This document shows positions 1-4,837 of a stretch of 5,166 nt of DNA, piece by piece. Location: NCBI GenBank assembly GCA_031259905.1, contig JAIRKS010000131.1, forward strand, positions 1 to 5,166. Reading direction: 5' to 3'. This stretch comes from Odoribacteraceae bacterium. GTDB taxonomy: Bacteria > Bacteroidota > Bacteroidia > Bacteroidales > Marinifilaceae. Both the position numbers and the translations under genes were made by a program. Positions within the stretch are counted from its first letter, which is position 1. Every line of letters starts with the position of its first letter. The notes beneath the pieces are model-generated. The model worked only from the letters and a program-made list of their open reading frames with translations. It had not been told where the DNA came from and made no database searches.

Positions 1-2
1 TC

Positions 3-57
3 TCGCACGCGCGCGACACGACGGCGGACGCTCCGCCGGCGTGTCGCGCACGTGCGA
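3..57. repeat. Long GC-rich inverted repeat (hairpin)
   Basis: Three stem blocks are stacked. Positions 3-9 pair with 51-57 (7 bp), 11-20 with 40-49 (10 bp, GCGCGACACG) and 22-28 with 32-38 (7 bp, CGGCGGA). Single mismatches separate them at 10/50 and 21/39, and the loop is 3 bases. That gives 24 pairs over 55 bases. It spans two neighbouring units of the 42-bp array, so the larger fold competes with the small hairpin inside each unit. It may continue beyond the left edge. No T-tract follows it inside the window. Confidence 0.7.
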
Positions 58-76
58 CAGCCCGGCGGAGCAATAC

Positions 77-102
77 AAAACCGTCTCGTAGGGGTACGAG
101 AC
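77..102 (-). terminator. Perfect hairpin followed by GGTTTT, terminator-like
   Basis: On the minus strand an 8-bp perfect stem with a CCCC loop (102-83) is followed by GGTTTTGTATT (82-72). It lies 112 bases past the sigma gene's stop. The stem is strong, but the T-run is only four bases and starts after GG, so this is a weak intrinsic terminator by sequence. It is also one unit of the 42-bp array, and the same stem-then-GGTTTT plan recurs at 187-161. Confidence 0.4.
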
Positions 103-160
103 ACTTTCGGACGGCTCCGCCACTGTCTCGTAGGGGTACGACACGCTAGAAGCAGGTGAT

Positions 161-187
161 AAAACCGTCTCGCGCGAGCGCGCGGAC
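161..187 (-). terminator. Hairpin followed by GGTTTT downstream of the sigma gene
   Basis: On the minus strand GTC plus CGCGC pairs with GCGCG plus GAC across a 4-base loop, with one bulged A (187-167). GGTTTT (166-161) follows. It begins 27 bases past the sigma stop, a natural place for a terminator. A second stem overlaps the stop itself: 191-196 pairs with 204-209 (CCCGCG/CGCGGG) and is extended by GACA/TGTC at 185-188 and 212-215, but no T-run follows directly. The T-run after 167 is short, so the call is tentative. Confidence 0.4.
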
Positions 188-213
188 AGCCCCGCGATCG
201 TCGCGCGGGAGTG

Positions 214-768
214 TCACGGGAGGAAGAGGAAGGGGAGGAAGGTTTTGAGGTGCTTTAGCTTTCCCCGCAGGGCCTGGTAGCCGGCTTTTTTCAGGGTCTT
301 GACCGTGTTCGGGGAGACGTTCATCCCGGCGGCGATCTCGTCAACGGTCATTCCCGTCATGCCCATCTCGATGACCTGCCGGGTGCGGTCGGGTAGCTCG
401 CCGATGGCCTGCCGCACTTGCCCGCAGATCTCCGCGGTGATGAGCAGGTATTCTTCCGACGTGTCGATCTCCTCGCGATCCATGCCGTCGAGGATGCGCT
501 TGCGGTTGTTCTCGTCCCGGGCGCGACTCATGATCTTGTTCTTGAGGAAGGAGAAGAGGTAGATCTTCACGGCGAGCAAGCTGGTGAATGTCTCCCGGCG
601 CGTCCAGTATTTCACGAAGGCTTCTTGCAGGATGTCCTCGCTGGTCATCCGGTCGCGGGTCAACTTGAAGGCGTAGTAGAACAGGCGGCCGTGTAGCTCC
701 TCGTGGAGCGTCTGGAAGGCAGCCCGGTCTCCCCGGGAGACGCGTTGGATAGTCAGGTCATCAATCAT
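214..768 (-). CDS. ECF-type RNA polymerase sigma factor (Bacteroidetes sigma-70 family)
   Basis: A 184-residue protein of normal length for this family. Such factors bind core RNA polymerase in the cytoplasm and direct it to a small set of promoters. Sigma region 2 covers about residues 10-85, with a region 2.2-like helix at 45-55 (DILQEAFVKYW). A variable linker rich in acidic residues follows (about 86-112). Region 4 covers about 113-171, including LPDRTRQVIEMG and a helix-turn-helix at 141-165 (TVDEIAAGMNVSPNTVKTLK). The start is the ATG at 768, eight codons before the first conserved stretch; no Shine-Dalgarno is seen, as is usual in this phylum. The C-terminus is hydrophobic (TFLPFLFLP). 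Members of this group are often paired with a FecR anti-sigma factor and SusC-like receptors. None is visible, since the 213 bases downstream hold only repeats, so its trigger and targets are unknown. It lies 86 bases after the GNAT gene. Confidence 0.93.
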   Translation of the reverse strand: MIDDLTIQRVSRGDRAAFQTLHEELHGRLFYYAFKLTRDRMTSEDILQEAFVKYWTRRETFTSLLAVKIYLFSFLKNKIMSRARDENNRKRILDGMDREEIDTSEEYLLITAEICGQVRQAIGELPDRTRQVIEMGMTGMTVDEIAAGMNVSPNTVKTLKKAGYQALRGKLKHLKTFLPFLFLP

Positions 769-793
769 CGCTTAACTCGATCATGTATGCTCG

Positions 794-801
794 CGAAGGT
801 A
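794..801 (-). promoter_or_regulatory. Weak candidate -7 box for the sigma gene
   Basis: TACCTTCG on the minus strand matches the Bacteroidetes -7 box TAnnTTTG except for C in place of the third T. It ends 25 bases before the sigma ATG, the same spacing as the better box in front of lysS. I see no TTTG -33 element at the expected distance. The sigma gene could instead be read through from the lysS operon, since no clear terminator lies in the 86-base gap. Confidence 0.3.
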
Positions 802-834
802 AGAAAATAATCACGGGGGTGGTAGCGCCGCGTG

Positions 835-846
835 TCCCCGCGGGGA
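835..846. repeat. 12-bp perfect palindrome TCCCCGCGGGGA
   Basis: A perfect self-complementary 12-mer in the gap between the GNAT stop (855) and the sigma start. As RNA it would make only a short stem with a tight loop. The nearest T-rich stretch on the minus strand (810-801, TTATTTTCTT) is 24 bases further on, so it is a poor terminator. A protein-binding site or chance in GC-rich DNA are both possible. Confidence 0.35.
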
Positions 847-854
847 AGGGGTGG

Positions 855-2036
855 TTATTCCCCGCGCTTGTCGGCGAGGCGACGGAACTCGATGTCGTCA
901 CGGAAGAGCTTGCGGTAGGTGACGTGCGTCTTGCATTTTTTCGCCCCGATGTACTCCATGAGGTGCATCTGCGGCTTGTTGAAGTCGCCGACCCAGCTCA
1001 TTTGTAGCCACCGGTAGTGGCTCCCCCGGTCGACGATCCGTTCGCGGAAGTACTTGATGAGCGCGGCTTCCACGCCTCGTCCCTGGAATTCGGGGATGAC
1101 GCCGAAGATCAGTCCCAGGGCGACGTCCCCGCGGCACGCGTGGCGGTAGTAGAGGAATTTTAACGCGTTCCACCCGCGGGTGTTCCCGTTCAGGTGCTTG
1201 ATGATGTAGTTTAGCTCGGGGATCATGATGAAGAAGCCGATCGGGTGCTCGTCGTGAAAGGCGAAGTAGATCAGTTCGGGGTCAATGACCGGTCGCAGGT
1301 TCTTGAACAGCGCGTCTACCTGCTGCTTGTCCATGTTTTCCACGCCGTGCAGGTCGGCGGACCAGCCGCGGTTGTATATTTCCATGAAGGCCTCTTTCGC
1401 GCGTGACAGGGGGATGTCGTCGAGGGATCGCAGCTTGTATGCCTTGTTCTTTAATAGCCGGTCCGACTTCCAGACGACGACGGGCGAGAGGTTTTCCTTG
1501 ACGAGGTGCGTGAGATAGGTGTATTGCTGGAAGTAATCCCGGAAGCCGTGCCCCTCGAACAGCGCCCGGTAGTAGGGCGGGTTGTAGGGCATCCCGTAGT
1601 TAGCCGGCTCGAAGCCTTCCACGAGCAGTCCCCACCAGCTGTTCCGCTCCCCGAAGTTTTCCGGTCCTTCCATTGCCTCCGCGCCTCTCGCTTGTAGCCA
1701 TTCCTGGCACCGGTCGAAGAGGCCGCGCGCCGCGTCGTGATCGTTGACGCACTCGAAGAATCCCATGCCTCCCACCGCGTAATCGCCCGGTTGCCGCGGG
1801 TGATTGCCCGTGAAGGCGGCCACGCGCCCGGCGAGTCGCCCTCGCTCGTCGCGCGCGATCCACCGGGCACATTCCCCGCGCGTGAAGCAGGGGTTGCGCG
1901 CCGGGTCGAAGACCTTGCGGATATCGTCGTCCAGCGGGCGCACCCAGTTCGGGTCGCCGCGGTATAGCTCGACCGCCACGCGCGTGAACTCTCGTGCCTG
2001 GCGCTCGTCGGTCACTTCTTCTATCGTGTAGTTCAT
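855..2036 (-). CDS. GNAT-fold N-acetyltransferase-like protein, substrate unknown
   Basis: A 393-residue soluble protein with no signal peptide or membrane segment. It resembles a widespread family of about 370-390 residues, usually annotated as GNAT or hypothetical, with two GNAT-like halves. The N-terminal half carries LYRGDPNWVRPL (24-35), a PARNPCF segment (45-51), GGMGFFECVNDHDAA (89-103) and GPENFGERNSWWGLLVEGFE (124-143), all typical of that family. The C-terminal half has the acetyl-CoA-binding motif A pattern in GVIPEFQGRGVEAALIKYF (312-330), where QGRGVEA fits the Q/R-x-x-G-x-G/A signature. Its ATG lies 2 bases after the gpsA stop, so translation is probably coupled and it is transcribed from the lysS promoter. 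The acceptor is unknown. Linkage to gpsA could suggest a lipid or glycerol-phosphate connection, but that is only inference from position. Confidence 0.82.
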   Translation of the reverse strand: MNYTIEEVTDERQAREFTRVAVELYRGDPNWVRPLDDDIRKVFDPARNPCFTRGECARWIARDERGRLAGRVAAFTGNHPRQPGDYAVGGMGFFECVNDHDAARGLFDRCQEWLQARGAEAMEGPENFGERNSWWGLLVEGFEPANYGMPYNPPYYRALFEGHGFRDYFQQYTYLTHLVKENLSPVVVWKSDRLLKNKAYKLRSLDDIPLSRAKEAFMEIYNRGWSADLHGVENMDKQQVDALFKNLRPVIDPELIYFAFHDEHPIGFFIMIPELNYIIKHLNGNTRGWNALKFLYYRHACRGDVALGLIFGVIPEFQGRGVEAALIKYFRERIVDRGSHYRWLQMSWVGDFNKPQMHLMEYIGAKKCKTHVTYRKLFRDDIEFRRLADKRGE

Positions 2037-2038
2037 GG

Positions 2039-3052
2039 TTATCTTAATTCTTCCGTGAGCAGCCGCGCCTCGATCACCGGGCTGATCCGCTCGTAGAGGA
2101 TGTTGTAGACGGCGTTCGTGATGGGCATGTGCACGCGGTACTGTTTGTTGATCTCGTGGATGCCTTTTACCCCGTAGTATCCCTCGGCGATCATCAGCAT
2201 TTCGAGCTGGGCGGATTTGACGGAGTATCCTTTCCCGATCATCGTCCCGAAGGTGCGGTTGCGGCTGAACTGCGAGTAGGCCGTCACGAGCAGGTCGCCG
2301 AGGTACGCCGAGTGTTTGATGTCCCTCGGTATGGGGTCGACGGCGTGCACGAATCTATCCATCTCCTGGAGGGCGTTGGCGATGAGCACGGACTGGAAGT
2401 TGTCCCCGTAGCGTAACCCGTGGCATATCCCGGCGGCGATCGCGAAGACGTTCTTCAGGACGGTGCCGTACTCGGTGCCGTAGATGTCGTCGGAGATCGT
2501 CGTGCGGGTGTAGTGGCACTCGAAGAGGCGCGCCACGTCGCGGGCCGTCTCCAGGTCGCGGCTCGAGAAGGTGAGGTACGACAGCCGTTCCAGCGCGATT
2601 TCCTCCGCGTGGCACGGCCCGGAGAGGATCACGATCCGGTTGAACGGCACGTCGTACTCCCGGTTGAAGAACTCGCCGATGGTCAGGTGATCGTCCGGTA
2701 TCAGTCCCTTGATGGCCGACACCACGGTTTTCTCCTGCAACGACACGCGCGAGCGCGACAGCACGTTTTTCAGGAACGCGCTCGGGATGGCGAAGACGAT
2801 GGTGTCGGACATCCTCGCCAGCCGGTCGAGGTCGTCCGTCAGGTTCAGCTTCGACACGTCGAAGGCGACCTCCGTCAGGTAGCGCGGGTTATGGTGCAAT
2901 ATCTTGAACGCGTCGATCGTCTCCGGCTTTCGCATGAACCAGTTGACGCGCGCGCCGGACTCGGTCAGCATCTTGGCGATGGCCGTTGCCCAGCTTCCCC
3001 CGCCGACGATCCCGACGCGTGGCCTTGTCTTCTTCTGTCGCGTGGTATTCAT
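2039..3052 (-). CDS. gpsA: NAD(P)H-dependent glycerol-3-phosphate dehydrogenase
   Basis: Reduces dihydroxyacetone phosphate to sn-glycerol 3-phosphate with NAD(P)H in the cytoplasm, supplying the backbone for phospholipids. At 337 residues it is of usual length. The Rossmann nucleotide-binding motif is GGGSWATAIAKM (17-28). SAIKGL (112-117) and LSGPCHAEEIA (143-153) are family signatures. EYGTVLKNVFAIAAGICHGL (194-213) contains the conserved Lys200, expected to be catalytic. GDNFQSVLIANALQEM (216-231) lines the substrate site, and LGDLLVTAYSQFSRNRTFG (251-269) is the C-terminal domain signature. All key residues appear intact. The start ATG (3052) overlaps the lysS stop in ATGA; the family Rossmann motif begins close after it, which supports this start. 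No promoter of its own is seen, so it is likely co-transcribed with lysS and translationally coupled to it. Confidence 0.97.
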   Translation of the reverse strand: MNTTRQKKTRPRVGIVGGGSWATAIAKMLTESGARVNWFMRKPETIDAFKILHHNPRYLTEVAFDVSKLNLTDDLDRLARMSDTIVFAIPSAFLKNVLSRSRVSLQEKTVVSAIKGLIPDDHLTIGEFFNREYDVPFNRIVILSGPCHAEEIALERLSYLTFSSRDLETARDVARLFECHYTRTTISDDIYGTEYGTVLKNVFAIAAGICHGLRYGDNFQSVLIANALQEMDRFVHAVDPIPRDIKHSAYLGDLLVTAYSQFSRNRTFGTMIGKGYSVKSAQLEMLMIAEGYYGVKGIHEINKQYRVHMPITNAVYNILYERISPVIEARLLTEELR

Positions 3053-4596
3053 TCTTTTACTTCTTCTCCCGTTTCTCCCGTGGTGCCTGTTTCCGGTCTC
3101 ATTTGCGGGAAGAGGAGCACGTCCTGTATCGAGGGACTATTCGTGAGGAACATGCACAGGCGGTCGATCCCTATCCCCATGCCCGACGTGGGCGGCATGC
3201 CGTGCTCCAGCGCCCGGACGAAATCGTGATCGATGCACATGGCCTCGTCGTCGCCCCGTTCCGACAGCGCCATTTGCTCCTTGAAGCGCTCCAGCTGGTC
3301 GATCGGGTCATTCAACTCGGAGTACGCGTTGGCCAGCTCCTTCCCGTTCACCATTAGCTCGAATCGCTCCGTCATTCCCGGCTCCGAGCGGTGCATCTTC
3401 GTCAACGGCGACATCTCCACCGGGTAATCGTGTATGAAGGTAGGCTGGATGTAATGGTGCTCGCACTTCGCGCCGAAGATGGCGTCGATGAGCTTGCCCT
3501 TTCCCATCTTCTCGTCCGCCTGTATCCCGGCGGAGAGGCAGAAGGCGCGCAGCTCCTTCTCGTCTTTCCCGGTGATATCGATCCCGGCGTGCTCGCGTAT
3601 GGCGTCCACCATCCTGACCCGCCTGTACGGGGGCTTGAAGTCGATCACGTTATCGCCGAACGGGGCGATGGTTGTCCCGTTCACCGCGAGCGCAGCCGCC
3701 TCCACCATGCGTTCCGTGCAATCCATCATCCAGAAGTAGTCCTTGTAGGCCACGTAGACCTCCATCACGGTAAACTCCGGGTTATGCGTGCGATCCATCC
3801 CCTCGTTGCGGAAGTTGCGCGAGAACTCGAAGACGCCGTCAAACCCACCGACGATCAGCCGTTTCAGGTACAGCTCGTTCGCAATCCTCAGGTAGAAGGG
3901 GATGTCCAGCGCGTTGTGGTGCGTGATGAAGGGACGGGCCGACGCCCCGCCGGGGATCGCCTGCAACACCGGCGTGTCCATCTCCACGCATCCCGCGCCC
4001 GCGAGGAACTCCCGGATGGCGTTGATCGCCCGCCCGCGCTTGACGAAGACCTCCTTCACGCGCGGGTTCACGATCAGGTCGAGGTAGCGCTGGCGGTATC
4101 GCTGGCCGGGGTCGCTGAACGCGTCGTACACCTTCCCCTCCTTCTCTTTCACCACCGGTAACGGGCGCAACGACTTGCAGAGCACCGTCAGCTCCCGCGC
4201 GTGCACCGACAGCTCTCCCGTCCGCGTGCGGAACGCGAAGCCTTTCACCCCGACGATGTCCCCGATGTCGAGCAGTTTCTTGAACACCACGTTGTACATC
4301 GTCTTCTCCTCGTCCGTGGAGATGTCGTCGCGCGTCACGTACACCTGTACCCGCCCGCTCGCGTCCTGTAACTCGAAGAAGGAGGCTTTCCCCATGATCC
4401 TCCGGCTCATGATCCTCCCGGCGACGGTCACGTCCTGGAACGCCCCGGGGTCGTCGTCGAACCCTTCGCGTAGCTTCTCCGCGAGGAGCGTCACCTTGTA
4501 TTCCGCTGCCGGGTACGCGTTAATCCCCAACCGCTTTAACTCCTCCAGCGAGTTCCGGCGGATGATCTCCTGTTCACTTAATTCTGCAAGATTCAT
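3049..4596 (-). CDS. lysS: Lysyl-tRNA synthetase, class II
   Basis: Charges tRNA-Lys with lysine at the expense of ATP, in the cytoplasm; essential for translation. The 515 residues show an N-terminal OB-fold anticodon-binding domain (about 55-145, starting VTVAGRIMSRRIMGKASF) and a class II catalytic core from about 165. Motif 1 is around 197-212 (VEMDTPVLQ), motif 2 is FRNEGMDRTHNPEFTVMEVY (262-281) and motif 3 is GMGIGIDRL (472-480). GGASARPFITHHN (216-228) and ELMVNGKELANAYSELNDP (413-431) are LysRS hallmarks. From memory, Bacteroides LysRS runs to about 575 residues with an extra C-terminal domain. This one stops soon after FPQMRPE with a Gly/Thr/Glu-rich tail, so it lacks that extension but is complete for the core enzyme. 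The start ATG (4596) is followed by NLAELSEQEIIRRN, the typical N-terminus. It is the first gene of the lysS-gpsA-GNAT operon. Confidence 0.98.
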   Translation of the reverse strand: MNLAELSEQEIIRRNSLEELKRLGINAYPAAEYKVTLLAEKLREGFDDDPGAFQDVTVAGRIMSRRIMGKASFFELQDASGRVQVYVTRDDISTDEEKTMYNVVFKKLLDIGDIVGVKGFAFRTRTGELSVHARELTVLCKSLRPLPVVKEKEGKVYDAFSDPGQRYRQRYLDLIVNPRVKEVFVKRGRAINAIREFLAGAGCVEMDTPVLQAIPGGASARPFITHHNALDIPFYLRIANELYLKRLIVGGFDGVFEFSRNFRNEGMDRTHNPEFTVMEVYVAYKDYFWMMDCTERMVEAAALAVNGTTIAPFGDNVIDFKPPYRRVRMVDAIREHAGIDITGKDEKELRAFCLSAGIQADEKMGKGKLIDAIFGAKCEHHYIQPTFIHDYPVEMSPLTKMHRSEPGMTERFELMVNGKELANAYSELNDPIDQLERFKEQMALSERGDDEAMCIDHDFVRALEHGMPPTSGMGIGIDRLCMFLTNSPSIQDVLLFPQMRPETGTTGETGEEVKE

Positions 4597-4621
4597 GGTT
4601 TATTGTTGATTTTTTGACAGG

Positions 4622-4629
4622 CAAATATA
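4622..4629 (-). promoter_or_regulatory. Bacteroidetes -7 box for the lysS operon
   Basis: TATATTTG on the minus strand is an exact match to TAnnTTTG. It ends 25 bases before the lysS ATG and is followed by an A-rich leader (AAAAAATCAACAATAAACC), the usual ribosome-loading context in this phylum. No good TTTG -33 element is seen about 19-21 bases upstream. Transcription would begin near 4616, giving a leader of about 20 bases. Confidence 0.6.
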
Positions 4630-4650
4630 CGGCAATTTCCGGGATTACAC

Positions 4651-4663
4651 GGGAATAGTTCCC
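4651..4663. repeat. Short inverted repeat upstream of the lysS promoter
   Basis: GGGAA-TAG-TTCCC, 5-bp arms around 3 bases. It sits 21 bases upstream of the lysS -7 box, about where an activator or the -33 element would be. Five-base arms are short, so chance is quite possible. Confidence 0.25.
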
Positions 4664-4679
4664 AAAAACGAGCCTCCAC

Positions 4680-4691
4680 GGGGACGTCCCC
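4680..4691. repeat. 12-bp perfect palindrome GGGGACGTCCCC
   Basis: A perfect self-complementary 12-mer in the divergent intergenic region, about 50 bases upstream of the lysS -7 box and about 100 bases upstream of the hydrolase -7 box. A further 6-bp inverted repeat, CGCCAA/TTGGCG (4692-4697 with 4712-4717), begins immediately after it. It could be an operator for a dimeric regulator of either gene. No regulator family is recognised from it. Confidence 0.35.
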
Positions 4692-4754
4692 CGCCAACGC
4701 GTCCTGAATGCTTGGCGAACAAGTTCACTCGTCTTGATCTTGCGAATGACCCGT

Positions 4755-4787
4755 CCGCGAGGGGTTCTCGCGGGGATTGTTTTTTTT
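4755..4787 (+). terminator. Intrinsic-terminator-like hairpin with T-tract, plus strand
   Basis: CCGCGAG (4755-4761) pairs perfectly with CTCGCGG (4767-4773) across a 5-base loop, and GGGATTGTTTTTTTT follows with eight consecutive Ts at 4780-4787. This is the best intrinsic-terminator match in the window, and it only makes sense for plus-strand transcription. No plus-strand gene lies upstream of it: the intergenic region begins at 4597, with lysS antisense before that. It ends one base before the -7 box assigned to the hydrolase gene. Confidence 0.55.
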
Positions 4788-4788
4788 A

Positions 4789-4796
4789 TAGCTTTG
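4789..4796 (+). promoter_or_regulatory. Bacteroidetes -7 box for the hydrolase-like gene
   Basis: TAGCTTTG matches TAnnTTTG exactly. It lies 41 bases before the ATG at 4838, giving a leader of roughly 35 AT-rich bases. The stretch where a -33 TTTG should sit is occupied by the terminator-like stem, and I see no good match there. The only nearby TTG (4777-4779) is too close, 9 bases away. Confidence 0.5.
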
Positions 4797-4837
4797 TCAC
4801 GATCTGATCTTTTATTGTACTTCTAAATATACCGTGT

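Larger units (their letters stand above)
1..210. repeat. Tandem array of palindromic units, 42-bp period
   Basis: GTCTCG begins at 83, 125 and 167, exactly 42 bp apart. A related GTGTCG begins at 41, and TCTCG at 1 looks like the tail of a further copy cut by the window edge. Each unit opens with a core of about 20 bp that can fold on itself, then about 22 bp of spacer. The cores at 83 and 125 share 17 identical bases (GTCTCGTAGGGGTACGA). The 83 core is a perfect hairpin (8-bp stem, GGGG loop) and the 125 core has one internal mismatch. The cores at 41 and 167 keep the palindromic plan with different, GC-rich middles. Spacers share pieces: AAAACC precedes the cores at 83 and 167, GACAGCCC occurs at 56 and 185, and GGCGGAG or its complement occurs at 31-37, 64-70 and 115-121. 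The last unit is 44 bp and runs into the sigma gene's stop. No function is established; a REP-like or terminator-like intergenic repeat is the simplest reading. Confidence 0.75.

Noticed and set aside
41..210. CRISPR array (about 20-bp repeats, about 22-bp spacers)
   Set aside because: Repeats are too short, imperfect and palindromic throughout, and the spacers share sequence with each other. No cas gene is present.
835..846. Terminator between the GNAT gene and the sigma gene
   Set aside because: The palindrome leaves almost no loop and has no adjacent T-run on the minus strand.
783..1007. 74-codon plus-strand open frame across the GNAT stop
   Set aside because: Mostly antisense to the conserved C-terminus of the GNAT protein, and no motif is recognised.
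1451..1870. 139-codon minus-strand open frame inside the GNAT gene
   Set aside because: It overlaps the well-supported GNAT frame and encodes a Ser/Arg/Thr-rich sequence with no family pattern.
2420..3229. 269-codon plus-strand open frame opposite gpsA and the lysS 3' end
   Set aside because: It is a shadow of codon bias in the GC-rich minus-strand genes. The protein is low-complexity, rich in Arg, Val, Asp and His, and crosses the gpsA/lysS junction.
3391..4161. 256-codon plus-strand open frame opposite lysS
   Set aside because: It is antisense to the conserved LysRS catalytic core, with the same Arg/Val/His/Leu-rich shadow composition and no recognisable motif.
4597..4837. tRNA, T-box or known riboswitch in the lysS leader
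   Set aside because: No cloverleaf or recognisable riboswitch core was seen, and the likely lysS leader is only about 20 bases long.
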